A DNA stretch of 64,000 nucleotides from Channa striata. Taxonomy: Eukaryota > Chordata > Actinopteri > Anabantiformes > Channidae. Position 1 is the stretch's first letter. The number at the start of each line of letters is the position of its first letter. A program made the position numbers and the translations under genes. This document shows positions 1-11,416 of this stretch, in pieces. Below the pieces are notes generated by a model. The model was not told the DNA's origin and searched no databases. It saw nothing but the letters and a program-made list of their open reading frames with translations. Location of the stretch: positions 16,926,517 to 16,990,516 of the forward strand of contig CM065173.1 in the NCBI GenBank assembly GCA_033026295.1, given 5' to 3'.

Positions 1-1293
1 CAGAGGTGGAGAGCCCTCGTCAGTGGCAGTGATTGTAATGTTGTAATCAGACACCAGTTCACGGTCCAGTTGTCCTGTGGTCACCAGAGAATAATAGTTT
101 TTGATGGAAGGAACCAACTTAAAAGGGAAATTTTGCTGAATGGAGCAGCGAACTTGTCCATTTGTCTCAGAGTCTCTGTCCTGCACGTTAATAATTCCCA
201 CCTCTGTACCAGGTGACACATTCTCAGGTGTGGGATTCATAAGGGATTTTAAGTTGATCTCAGGTGCGTTGTCATTAATATCGGTGATTTCAATTGTCAC
301 TTTGGAATCTGAGGTGAGGCCATATCTATCTTTGGCATGTACACGCAATTCATACAAAGACTCTTCCTCAAAGTCCATTGGGCCTATGACTTTAATCTCT
401 CCTGTGGTGTGATTTAAAGAAAACAATCTTCTTCCAGTTTCTGAAATACGGCTTAATTCATACGTCACCTCACCATTTAGACCTTCATCTGCATCTGTTG
501 CTGTCACTTTAACAACTACAGTATCTAGAGCAGAATTTTCGGGCACAGTGGCTTTGTATAGGGCCTGACTAAACACTGGGGCGTTATCATTAGCATCCAA
601 TACAACCACATGCACTGTTGCAGTGCCAGTTCTTTGAGGATTGCCTCCATCTATCGCAGTAAGCAGTAATCTGAATTCCTGCTGTTCCTCGCGATCCAAC
701 TCCTTATCCAACACCAGCTGAGCCAATTTCCCTCCATCTGATTTCGACTGAACATTCAACACTAAATAATTGTTCACCTCTAAGGCGTAACTTTGAACAG
801 TATTTTGCCCAATATCTACATCGTGCGCTTCCAAAAGACGGAAGCGAGATCCCTTTAAAGCCAATTCGTTTATTTCTATTTTAATTTCATTTTTAGTAAA
901 AACAGGTGAATTATCATTGATATCGTTTATTTGTAGGAAAATACGATGCAATTCAAGCGGTGCCTCTAGGACCAACTCAAATGCAAGAATACAAGACGGC
1001 TTTTCTCCGCAAAGCGCCTCTCGGTCAATTCTCTCAGCCACAATCAAATCCCCAGTGTTTTGATTAATGTCACAGTACCGTTTGCGGTTCAGCTCGCTGT
1101 CAATGCGGGCCTTTCGAGCAGACAGTTTCCCCACGTTCAGTCCGAGGTCCCTTGCTATATTCCCAATAACAGCTCTGGATTTCATTTCCTCGGGAATAGA
1201 ATAGCTTACGTCTCCGTTACCGATGTGAAACAGCAGAGAGAGGAAAGCGAGGCTGTAAAACAGGACAAACGCTGAAAATCCATTGTAGGCCAT
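1..1293 (-). CDS. Clustered protocadherin variable exon 1 (5' part, cut by window start)
   Basis: This is the amino-terminal half of a clustered protocadherin, a neuronal homophilic cell-adhesion receptor. The ATG at 1293 is followed by a hydrophobic signal peptide of about 26 residues and then GDVSYSIPEEM, the standard start of EC1 in this family. The frame is open for 431 codons to the window edge, covering EC1 to mid EC4. The calcium-linker motifs NDINDNSPVF, LDANDNAPVF and TDINDNAPEI mark the ends of EC1, EC2 and EC3. EC1-EC3 differ from every other exon here, but the last 200 bp or so match the homogenised block. No frame break is seen. The rest of EC4 through to the splice donor lies to the left of the window. 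The family is certain; the individual member is not assignable. Confidence 0.9.
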   Translation of the reverse strand, partial: MAYNGFSAFVLFYSLAFLSLLFHIGNGDVSYSIPEEMKSRAVIGNIARDLGLNVGKLSARKARIDSELNRKRYCDINQNTGDLIVAERIDREALCGEKPSCILAFELVLEAPLELHRIFLQINDINDNSPVFTKNEIKIEINELALKGSRFRLLEAHDVDIGQNTVQSYALEVNNYLVLNVQSKSDGGKLAQLVLDKELDREEQQEFRLLLTAIDGGNPQRTGTATVHVVVLDANDNAPVFSQALYKATVPENSALDTVVVKVTATDADEGLNGEVTYELSRISETGRRLFSLNHTTGEIKVIGPMDFEEESLYELRVHAKDRYGLTSDSKVTIEITDINDNAPEINLKSLMNPTPENVSPGTEVGIINVQDRDSETNGQVRCSIQQNFPFKLVPSIKNYYSLVTTGQLDRELVSDYNITITATDEGSPPL

Positions 1294-1471
1294 CCTGTAA
1301 TTAAAGGAAAGAAACAACTGGAAACAGCCGAATGGCGTCGGTTACCTCCGTGCAAAGATCCGGACAGTTCAGCGTAAAACAGTATGCAAAGAATTATTTT
1401 ACAGGGAGATCATCAAACCTACAGTAACAAAGAACGGGTGAGGGGTGGGGAAGTAGTTTAAGTCCTCTATT

Positions 1472-1492
1472 AGTCAACAGCGACACTATGAG
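1472..1492 (-). promoter_or_regulatory. Protocadherin promoter CSE of exon 1 (CGCT class)
   Basis: On the minus strand this reads CTCATAGTGTCGCTGTTGAC, about 180 bp upstream of the exon 1 ATG. Comparable elements sit at similar positions before most exons in the window. The CGCT core is the hallmark of the conserved sequence element in clustered protocadherin promoters, which in mammals binds CTCF. Confidence 0.75.
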
Positions 1493-2549
1493 TTCAGTTG
1501 CATTTCTGCACTCAAATGATGAACATTTTAAACAGTAACTGCTTTCTTGTTTTATCATATGTGAACACCACAAGCAAATCATTAATTATTAAATTATTAT
1601 TTTAAGAGATTTGAAACAGTTTTAATTTACATCAGACCCGGTAGCATGAGTAGCTGTAAAAACAGCAAAGACCACCATTAAGAGTTTTCAGTAGTCAATT
1701 TTGCATCACAAAATTTCTAAGCACTTATGAATCGACGATACTTGAATACATGATTTTTATGTGTGGCCACAGATGAAAACCAATACTACCTGTAAATTCT
1801 TTAGAAAGTCTAAAACCTGAGAGAAAGAAATAATCTTTAACTCGTATAAAAAAACTTATGAAAGTGGGGTTGCATTAAAATCCCCCCTGAAAATATACTA
1901 ATGTACTGTATGTTATTGCCTCTTTATAATACATCCAGGACAAGGGTTTGTCTACACTAAAAGTAATACATGGGTCCTAAATAAAATCCAAAATGTTTCA
2001 TTTTAGGATGCCATGTTGTTGACTAGGTTAATCACTTTGTGCGAAAAGTCAGCTGGCATCTTTTGTTTTCTTCTGGTTAATGAAATAACACACATAACAC
2101 ATAACGTTCCATAAGAACCAGTCATGGTAATACAATTAGTACTAACGTTGTCTAGGATAGCACTCCATGTAAAACTGTAAAAATCACCTCTGTGTCATTC
2201 CAATTTAAACAGTTTCATTCTATTGATAAATTTGATATCTGAATATACTTTAGTTTTGATGACATACATTTACCAATTAATATTCAAATTAGATTATAAA
2301 TGCAGTTTGGGCAGATATGTGAAATGTCATTAGATATTCAGAAATTGGTTATAAAAATAATGACTTCTGATGATTAAGCTTTTGTTTTCAAAAACTAACG
2401 TCCACAATGAATTTTCAGCGGCACTAAATTACTTAGTTATTGACTATAATAAACTTAATCTCCATCTACATTATAAAAATGACGTGTCTGGTGTTAGCTG
2501 TTTTTTGACCTCAATGTTTCTTCATAAATATATGTATGAAACTGTCATA

Positions 2550-3280
2550 GGATCCACTCTGACAACTGATGCCCGGTTACCATTTTGTTTTCCCCTTCGC
2601 CTTTCTCTCCTACTTTGCCCATCCCTGCTCACGCCACCTGTTGCCTCCCTTAAGCTTCACTCACCTGCCTTTTTTTTGTCTTCATGCACTCTGCTGAATA
2701 CTCCGCCTCGTCGCCTGAGTTAAATACTTTTTGAGACTCCTGACTATCGGTCGTGTTTTTGCTTTATTCGTTTATTGCCCACCTCAGTTTTTTCTCCTGC
2801 CTTAGCTTTCTTCCGGGGATTCCCAGCAATCATCCCCGTCGGTTTTAAGTTTTTGAGTTTTGGGATTTTAGTTTTCGACGATATTATTCCAGAAGAATGT
2901 TTGTTTTTTTCCATGACTAAAAAGCCTATTGATAGTCTCCCTTCGTGCTTTTTCCTGCTAGCCAGTTTTCGGTTGTTACATTGTATTTTAGTTGTTACTC
3001 TGAGTTTTGTGCTGATACTTTTCCCCTTTGCTTCCTCTGCCGTCATAATTCCCTGCATCTGGTCGACACTCTCTCCCCCTGCCGACATCAATTGCCACTC
3101 CTCCATCACTGTACAACTTCCACCAGTTCTCCGGGTCCACATGTAACCTGACCAGATCTACTTCATCGCTTACATCATTCATAAACTTGACTTCCTTTTC
3201 TTCCACCTCTGCGCTGTTAAGCCTCATTTTTGGGTCCTTAAATTCCAAACCGTAACCGTGATAGTAGCAACACAGTAGGG
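2550..3280 (+). mobile_element. Possible degenerate LTR (solo) of a retrotransposon
   Basis: This segment is absent from the other spacers and is C/T-rich with low-complexity TTTT blocks. It contains a run resembling the end of fish gypsy-type LTRs, 'TTTTTGGGTCC...AACCGTGATAG' near 3210-3264. I recognise only a general resemblance; no target-site duplication, polymerase or second LTR was found. It could instead be another old repeat. Confidence 0.3.
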
Positions 3281-3507
3281 AAAAACAAAATCATAATAAA
3301 TCAAAACGAAAAAAAGGACATTAAAACACCACTTCAAGTTCAAGCACACAGTACCCAGAAAGGTAATATAAAATCCGTCCTTATAAAGATGCAAATATTA
3401 TAAAAACGGGATCAAGATCATGTTTCTAATCGAATGTTAAAACCATCTGAGAGAGTAAAACAGCAAACAAAACTATGTTTGTTGTATTTGTTTGAAGGCG
3501 TTCCTAC

Positions 3508-5890
3508 CTCCAGGGATGCACATGGCTCTCCAAACACATCAGCAAAATCTGATGGACTTTTCCTCAGGGTCTGGTCAGCAGGCAGTGTGTTGTCATTATA
3601 AGATGATACGAATTTAAAGTCACTGGTTCTAGAACCTGTCGTCAGATACGCGTCATAATTGTAAGTGCTGCGTAAAGTTCCTGTGCCGTCAACATCTGCG
3701 TAATTAGGAGGCAGATAAGCGCTGGGGATGGCGACTGGTCCGTCAAACAACAGTCTGGGCTTTCTCCTGCGACAAAACCTCACACCCAGGATGATGATGA
3801 TGAAGGTCAGAAAGAAGGTGGACACAGACACCAGAGCGATGATCAGGTAGGAGGTCAGTTTGGAATTCTTCTCATCATAAGAAATATCCTTCAGTTCCGG
3901 CACCTCAGCCAAGTTATCAGAAATAAGTAACAACATGGAGCAGGTGGCAGAGAGAGAGGGCTGTCCGTTATCTTTCACTGCCACAATAAGGTTCTGTTTC
4001 ATGCTGTCAGACTCGGAAATGTCCCGCTGTGTCCTGATCTCTCCGCTGTGGACACCGATACTGAAAAGTCCCGTGTCCGTGGATTTCACTATGTGATAGG
4101 ACAGCCAGGCGTTCTGTCCGGAGTCCGCGTCCACCGCTATCACTTTGGACACCAGAGAGCCTCCGTGCGCAGCTTTGGGGACCAGCTCGGTCATGAAGGA
4201 GTTGCCCTCCGGGGCGGGGTACAGGATCTGAGGACAGTTGTCGTTCACATCCGATATGAAGACACTGACGGTGACGTTGCTGCTGAGCGGAGGAGAACCG
4301 TTGTCTCTGGCCATCACGTGGACTTTGAAACTCCTGAACTGTTCATAATCAAACGACCTCACAGCGTGGATCACCCCGTGTCACCGTTCACTGATAGATA
4401 GGAGGACACCGGGGCACCGTTCACCTCACCAGGTAACAGAGAATAAATCACTGTACCGTTCTGTCTCCAGTCGGGGTCTCGAGCAGTGACGGAACATAAA
4501 GTGAAGCCAGCTTTGTTATTTTCAGTCACATATGCGCTGTACGACTGTTCCTCAAACACAGGTGGGTTGTCGTTGATGTCTGCTACAGACAACTGAACAG
4601 TTTTAGAGGAGGACAGTGGTGGAGAGCCCTCGTCAGTGGCAGTGATTGTAATGTTGTAATCAGACACTAGTTCACGGTCCAGTTGTCCTGTGGTCACCAG
4701 AGAATAATAGTTTTTGATGGAAGGAACTAACTTAAAAGGGACATTTTGCTGAATGGAACAGCGGACTTGTCCGTTTTTCTCAGAGTCTCTGTCCTGCACA
4801 TTAATAATTCCGACCTCTGTACCAGATGGCACGTTCTCAGGTATGGGGTTATTCAGGGTTTTCAGATAAATCACTGGAGCATTGTCATTAACATCAGTAA
4901 CATCTATTAAAACCTTTGAGTATGAGGTCAGTCCCAAACCATCTTTGGCCTTTACTCTCATTTCAAAAGAACTCCTTTCTTCAAAGTCAACTACACCAGT
5001 TACTCTTATTTCGCCAGATGCAGGGTTAATTGATAAAATGTTTACATGGTCTTCAGATACGTGTCCAAAGTCATACGTCACATCTCCATTCACTCCTTCA
5101 TCTGCGTCTGTAGCACTAACAGTCATAACTATGGTACCTACAGGAGAGTTTTCAGGAAGACTGGCTTTATAAACGGCCTGGCTAAACACTGGAGCGTTAT
5201 CATTAGCATCCAGTACAGTGACGTGAATAACTACGGTACCTGATCTCTGAGGAGAACCTCCATCCAAAGCTGTGAGAAGCAAATTAAGCTCTTTTGTTTC
5301 TCTCGATCGAGTTTATTTTCTAACACGAGTTCAACCTTGTTACTGTCAACAGCCAGAATAAAGTTGTCATTCTTCTGCAGGATATACCTCTGAACAGCAT
5401 TTTGACCTACATCTGCGTCGTGGGCCTCCTCAATAGAGAATCGGTTACCCTTTTCTGCTGACTCGCGTATTTCCATTTCAATCAAATTATCATTAAATTG
5501 CGGAGAGTTGTCATTAACATCTTGAATATGAAGACTGATACGGTGAAGCTCTAAAGGATTTTCTAAAACCAGATCTACCTTTAAAACACACGATGGCTTC
5601 TTTCCACAAAGGCTTTCTCTGTCGATCCTTTCCAATGTGATCAAATCCCCAGTATTCATTTTAATGTCACAGAAGCGCCTTTGAGATCCTTCAAAATCAA
5701 CACGGGCCTGTCGTGAAGCTAATGTCCTCAGATCAACACCAAGATCTTTGGCGATATTTCCAATTGCAGAATCGCGCCTCATCTCTTCGGGAATAGAATA
5801 ACTCAGATCGCCATTAACGAGGCGCAGCGTTATAATAAAGGAAGCGAAGCAGAAGACCGGCCTCATTGCCGAAAATTCTTTGTTTCCCAT
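3508..5890 (-). CDS. Protocadherin variable exon 2 (two frameshifts)
   Basis: This exon encodes a signal peptide starting MGNKEFSAMRPVF, EC1-EC6, a transmembrane helix (SYLIIALVSVSTFFLTFIIII), a basic stop-transfer run RFCRRRKPR and a tail ending ADVFGEPCASLE at a GTAGGA donor. I chose the ATG at 5890 because it sits right before the hydrophobic segment; an upstream in-frame Met at 6010 would add 40 non-hydrophobic residues. Two one-base losses break the frame: a T run at 5292-5295 (four T, five in siblings) and a C run at 4374-4377 (four C, five in intact exons). If both are sequencing errors the gene is whole. Its EC1-EC4 are nearly identical to those of exon 5 and, in part, exon 7. The tail is unique in the window. 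Confidence 0.85.
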
Positions 5891-6061
5891 CCTGACAGAA
5901 AATGTCTCTTCGGTTTTACCAACTTCTTTTTCACCGAAGAAATATAAATGGTTGCGAAAAAAACGATGGAATAGATTCGAGGATTTAACTGGTCCTTTGG
6001 AAAATACCAACTGATATCTATGCTGTAGTTGTAGGTGGAGTGGCGAGAGTTAATTTTCTGT

Positions 6062-6083
6062 CAGTCTACAGCGACACCATGAG
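6062..6083 (-). promoter_or_regulatory. CSE of exon 2 (CGCT class)
   Basis: Minus-strand CTCATGGTGTCGCTGTAGAC lies about 170 bp upstream of the exon 2 ATG. Between it and the ATG is CTCCACCTAC followed by GCATAGATA, a second block shared with exons 5 and 7. Confidence 0.75.
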
Positions 6084-6937
6084 TCCATTTTCATATTCAC
6101 GGGGTATTCTTTATCAAAGTCTAATACAAGGCTCAGATTTATTCATGGATAGAAGAAAATTTGTCGGTTTATACAAGGTGGTTAAAAATTACTGTGTCAC
6201 GTTTTGAGAAATAACAAAATATCACCACGCTATTCTCAGTTAGCATCTGAAAAACTGCACCTTGAACAAATACATCAGTTCTGAAAATCAGTTCAACTTC
6301 TACCTATATGTACGGGTACAAGATCGTTTGGTCTTTTGTCACCAAGAAGTCTGTAAGTTGTCTGATCGGTGCTTATGGGTTATTACTCGCTACAGACTCA
6401 AACATAAAGTGAACATGTCTTTCAAGTAGTAGCTGCTAAACTCTGTGAAGTGTCTTCTGCAGGACATCTGGTCCGTAGACTGCGTCTACATGTTTTAGAG
6501 GCGGTTCAAGTACAACGTGTTTCAGATTGTCATTGAGTGATGTTTTTTTTTTTGATTCAATCTTTATATATATTTTTTTGTATTTCTGATATTTCATTGT
6601 TGGGCACTCTGTAATATTTAATTCACATAATACATGTATAAATGAACAAACTTATAAAAATACAAATAATCCCCGGATGAAATCGATTTTATCTATTTTA
6701 ATTTAAAAAAATGACGTGATCATTGTAATTAACTCAACTTTAAAAATCTTGTGCATTGATAAAAGTCGACAAATATTTGAATAAACCCACCATGCACAAA
6801 TAATCAATAATCACAGTGATACATTAAACTGCGGGTAACCAATTTATGTTAAGAGGATACAAGCAGACGCTCAAGTAAGGAGCAACAGTTCACAGTACTT
6901 GAAAGTGTTTTTTATTTTCTTATTTAATAATTGTATA

Positions 6938-6959
6938 GTAGCTGCAGCGACACTTACGG
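6938..6959 (-). promoter_or_regulatory. Orphan CSE-like motif between exons 2 and 3
   Basis: Minus-strand CCGTAAGTGTCGCTGCAGC contains GTGTCGCTG, as in the promoter elements, but no variable exon starts downstream of it. It is repeated at 18671-18692 and 26192-26212. It may be a relic promoter or a separate CTCF-type site; this is inference from motif similarity only. Confidence 0.4.
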
Positions 6960-7481
6960 TAGTATGTGTTATGTTTTTTTCAAAGTCAGGGAGCAAGGCT
7001 AAACAAACCGGAAAAAAAACTCTGTGTTCATGAGATCAGAGCGAGGGGACACTAACAGTACCATGGACAGCGTCCCTGAAATCATTAAGGGTAAACTCAC
7101 AAAAATACTGAGGTGCAAAATGGTAAACAGGCATAATCAAACACGAGTAAGGCATCACATTACGACCACCTGTGCAATTGGAGGTAATCCAGGATAGTGG
7201 TCCTGGAAGGAATTGTATTTTTGCAAAGTTACAGTTTTTCAGTTTTAGTGTTGAAACTGTTAGAAAGGTGATAATTATACATTTTTTAGGCTCAAAATGG
7301 AAAGTCGAGTCATAATTCCGTGCATTATTTTAAAATGTGTTTGTAATATTTTGGCCACCCTATTAAATAATAAACGAGGTAAATCATAACGTTCTGTAAA
7401 ACAAAGAGTCTCAAAATGGAAATTAAAAAGAACAAAATCATAATTAGTTTAAATAAGTTAATTGATTTGAACTACTCCTAC

Positions 7482-9864
7482 CTCTACAGACGTTTCCAAA
7501 TGTTCAAACGGATCAGCAAAGTCCGATGGACTTTTCCTCATGGTCTGGTCAGCAGGCAGTGTGTTGTCATTATAAGATGACACGAACTTAAAGTCACTGG
7601 TTCTAGAACCTGTCGTCAGATACGCGTCATAATTGTAAGTGCTGCGTAAAGTTCCTGTTCCGTCAACATCTGCGTAATTAGGAGGCAGATAAGCGCTGGG
7701 GATGGCGACTGCTCCGTCAAACAACAGTCTGGGCTTTCTCCTGCGACAAAACCTCACACCCAGGATGATGATGATGAAGGTCAGAAAGAAGGTGGACACA
7801 GACACCAGAGCGATGATCAGGTAAGAGGTCAGTTTGGAATTCTTCTCATCATAAGAAATATCCTTCAGTTCCGGCACCTCAGCCAAGTTATCAGAAATAA
7901 GTAACAACATGGAGCAGGTGGCAGAGAGAGGGGCTGTCCGTTATCTTTCACTGCCACAATAAGGTTCTGTTTCATGCTGTCAGACTCGGAAATGTCCCGC
8001 TGTGTCCTGATCTCTCCGCTGTGGACACCGATAGTGAAAAGTCCCGGATCAGTGGATTTGACTATGTGATAGGACAGCCAGGCGTTCTGTCCGGAGTCCG
8101 CGTCCACCGCTATCACTTTGGACACCAGAGAGCCTCCGTGCGCAGCTTTGGGGACCAGCTCGGTCATGAAGGAGTTGCCCTCCGGGGCGGGGTACAGGAT
8201 CTGAGGACAGTTGTCGTTCACATCCGATATGAAGACACTGACGGTGACGTTGCTGCTGAGAGGAGGAGAACCGTTGTCTCTGGCCATCACGTGGACTTTG
8301 AAACTCCTGAACTGTTCATAATCAAACGACCTCACAGCGTGGATCACCCCGTGTCTCCGTTCACTGATAGATAGGAGGACACCGGGGCACCGTTCACCTC
8401 ACCAGGTAACAGAGAATAAATCACTGTACCGTTCTGTCTCCAGTCGGGGTCTCGAGCAGTGACGGAACATAAAGTGGATCCAGCTTTGTTATTTTCAGTC
8501 ACATATGCGCTGTACGACTGTTCCTCAAACACAGGTGGGTTGTCGTTGATGTCTGCTACAGACAACTGAACAGTTTTAGAGGACGACAGAGGTGGAGTTC
8601 CCTCGTCAGTGGCAGTGATTGTAATGTTGTAATCAGACACTAGTTCACGGTCCAGTTGTCCTGTGGTCACCAGAGAATAATAGTTTTTGATGGAAGGAAC
8701 TAACTTAAAAGGGACATTTTGCTGAATGGAGCAACGAACCTGTTTGTTATTCTCTGAGTCTCTGTCCTGCACGTTAATAATTCCCACTTCTGCACCAGGT
8801 GACACATTCTCAGGTATGGGGTTATTAAGAGTTTTCAGATAAATCACCGGAGCATTGTCATTAACATCAGTAACATCTATCAACACTTTACAATAAGACG
8901 TTAGTCCCAAACCATCTTTAGCTTGTACTTTCATTTCAAAAGAAGTTGTTTCTTCGAAGTCAACTGCTCCAGTTGCTGTAATTTTTCCAGATTTAGGATC
9001 AATTGAAAATACGCTTACATCATCTTCAGATACATGTCCAAAATCATACGTCACATCTCCATTCACTCCTTCATCTGCGTCTGTAGCACTAACAGTCATA
9101 ACTATGGTACCTACAGGAGAGTTTTCAGGAAGACTGGCTTTATAAACGGCCTGGCTAAACACTGGAGCGTTATCATTAGCATCCAGTACAGTGACGTGAA
9201 TAACTACGGAACCTGATCTCTGAGGAGAACCTCCATCCAAAGCTGTGAGAAGCAAATTAAGCTCTTTTTGTTTCTCTCGATCGAGTTTATTTTCCAATAC
9301 GAGTTCAACCTTGTTACTGTCAACAGCCAGAATAAAGTTGTCATTCTTCTGCAGGATATACCTCTGAACAGCATTTTGACCTACATCTGCGTCGTGGGCC
9401 TCCTCAATAGAGAATCGGTTACCCTTCTCTGCTGACTCACGTATTTCCATTCCTATCAAATTTTCTCTGAATTTTGGCGAGTTGTCATTTATATCTTGAA
9501 CATGAAGACTTACACGATGAAGCTCTAGTGGATCTTCTAACACGAGATCTACATTCAAAACACACGAAGCTTTCTTTCCACAAATGCTTTCTCTGTCAAT
9601 CCTCTCTGAGATGATCAAATCCCCAGTATTCATTTTAATGTCACAGTACCGCTTACGAGATCCTTCAAAATCAACACGGGCCTTGCGGGATGATAAAGCT
9701 ATGACATCAACAAGAAGATCTTTGGCAACATTCCCGATGACAGAGCCGCTTTTCATCTCTTCTGGAATAGAATAGCTTAGATCTCCATGAACGAGGCGCA
9801 GCGTTACAATAAAAGAAGCGAAGCAGACGATCGGCCATGACGCCAAAAATCCTTTGTCTCCCAT
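7482..9864 (-). CDS. Protocadherin variable exon 3 (two frameshifts)
   Basis: The ATG at 9864 (MGDKGFLASWPIVCFASF) starts a signal peptide followed by GDLSYSIPEEM. EC1 to the end of EC5 is open for about 505 codons. Two one-base losses follow: a four-C run at 8347-8350 at the EC5/EC6 boundary, and a shortened GA tract at 7922-7933 in late EC6. The transmembrane and cytoplasmic parts are then in a third frame and end ADPFEHLETSVE at a GTAGGA donor. An in-frame Met 17 codons upstream (9915) is less likely as the start because its leader is not signal-like. EC2-EC3 are almost the same as in exons 2 and 4-8, so it would share their binding specificity. The tail class is shared with exons 6 and 8. 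Confidence 0.85.
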
Positions 9865-10065
9865 CTGGCTCAAAAGATTTCTCAGGTTTTTTAGCGTAGA
9901 TAAACAAAATGACAAAATGACATATTACTGAAAACTCACACGACCCCAACACGTCAAGCAATTGTTCACGGTTTAATATGTCCAAATAAAAAACGGTTTA
10001 TGTGGAAGGTCTGCGATTGTTATCCATGCAGTAGTGGGTGGGGTGGAGAATTGCCTAGTGTCTGT

Positions 10066-10087
10066 CAGTCAACAGCGACACCATGAG
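10066..10087 (-). promoter_or_regulatory. CSE of exon 3 (CGCT class)
   Basis: Minus-strand CTCATGGTGTCGCTGTTGACTG sits about 200 bp upstream of the exon 3 ATG, with CTCCACCCCACCCACTAC between it and the gene. Confidence 0.75.
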
Positions 10088-11222
10088 TTATGTTTTAGCT
10101 TCAAAATACTTTCTAAATTATCTACCAATGTTATAACATCAAATTAGAAGTGAATACGTGGTACATTTCCTTTCAGTTCCTTAAAGCACATTCACATATG
10201 GAATGACAGCCATTTACTTAGCGTTTGAAATGTAGATGTTCACAGCACAATTGGGTCAAATTTGTGACCAACTAAAAGTCTCCATGTGCATTATTTTGGT
10301 AAAAGTTTTATTCACTCGGAAAATTAAAAAAAACGTTTTAAACGCAATCACGCATAACCAGCCATATACCGAATCTCTGGGGTAGACCTTTCCGTAGAAA
10401 GACAATGAGATCAAAGATTTTAATCATACAAAAAAAATCCATGAATAAAATATTGGTGGGCATGAACGATTTTGATGTCTCTCTTTTTAAATTAAAATAT
10501 TGTGGATCATAAAATATGACGTATTCGTATGTCATTCTGGGTCTGTTGTGAGATTTACAGGACCAAGGACAGTTCCCTTAAAATTTAGTTGACCTTAAAG
10601 CACGAAGACACAGACCGCCAGTTTATTATCTAAACTGCTAAAACGAGAAACTGTCTGATTGAACAGAAAGATGTGACTGAGTTCTTAAGATAGGTGAAAC
10701 AAGACCAAAGAAATTAAAGATTTTTTCATCGATACATAATAGGAGAAAACAGTAACATGCTGATAACTGCCAAATGTTTTGGAGAGTTACTTGTTCACGA
10801 AACAAAATAATCTGACAGTTTTATACCTGCCTGTTGATGAAAAAATACATTATTATTATTATTATATTTCAACCATGGTGCCAGGGTTTTATGGCAGAAA
10901 AGATGAAAAACATGGTCAAAAACATTTACTTAGTTATATGTTAAATACGTTTTTTTAGAATAAAGGGAAAATGTATTTGTGTAAGAATGGTGACGGATAG
11001 GAAACAATTTCCTATGAAAGTAATCAATTTACATAAATGTCTGAATTTCTTTAGGTATAATTTACAAATTTTGCAGCAACTAAAATACAGCAATTCTCGT
11101 GGATGATGTAAGAATATAGACTCGATATTGAAATATTCTATTTTACATTTCAAACATTTTAAATGTAAAAAAAAGAATAAATAATTTCTGAAAAGTACTA
11201 TAGAGAAGCTTTCAGATGTTAG

Positions 11223-11250
11223 AAAACATCAGCAAGGTCTGATGAGTTTA
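11223..11250 (-). repeat. Possible relic of a variable-exon tail
   Basis: The sequence CATCAGCAAGGTCTGATGA closely matches the exon-end DNA CATCAGCAAAGTCTGATGG, which encodes the conserved PSDFAD region. It lies about 170 bp beyond the exon 4 splice donor. A copy exists at 22591-22618 because the spacer is duplicated. It is too short to be certain. Confidence 0.4.
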
Positions 11251-11416
11251 AAGAAAAATAAACATGTGGTAAGTCATTTGCAAGGTCAATAAGAAAATAA
11301 CACTCATTCATCGAACACGCACGTCCCTTAACCGACTATTAATCAGATTCTACAACAACACAATAAATTACTAAAGGCAGTCAAAGATTAAATGGTTTGA
11401 TTTGGTCTGATCCTAC

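Larger units (their letters stand above)
1294..3507. other. Spacer between exon 2 donor and exon 1
   Basis: This AT-rich spacer holds the exon 1 promoter element at 1472-1492 and an LTR-like segment at about 2550-3280. I see no other gene. Open frames on both strands at 2370-3250 overlap each other, lack homology I recognise and fall inside the repeat-like segment. Confidence 0.6.
5891..7481. other. Spacer between exon 3 donor and exon 2
   Basis: AT-rich sequence with the exon 2 promoter at its left end and an orphan CSE-like motif at 6938-6959. It is homologous over most of its length to 17620-19187 and 25161-26700, so it belongs to a duplicated unit. No credible gene was found. Confidence 0.7.
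9865..11416. other. Spacer between exon 4 donor and exon 3
   Basis: AT-rich spacer containing the exon 3 promoter, a short (ATT)n tract near 10846-10866 and an exon-tail-like relic at 11223-11250. The stretch 10169-11416 is nearly identical to 21501-22783. No gene was found. Confidence 0.7.

Noticed and set aside
2744..3248. Overlapping open frames on both strands near 2.7-3.2 kb
   Set aside because: They overlap each other in opposite directions within a low-complexity repeat-like segment; no protein family was recognised.
5888..6010. Upstream in-frame Met codons giving longer leaders for exons 2, 3 and 5
   Set aside because: The extra residues are polar and would bury the signal peptide; the Met next to the hydrophobic segment matches the other exons.
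8021..8374. Plus-strand open frame of about 115 codons, repeated opposite EC5/EC6 of almost every exon
   Set aside because: It recurs only because the minus-strand DNA is homogenised; it has no start context, domain or independent conservation and is broken wherever the sense strand has an indel.
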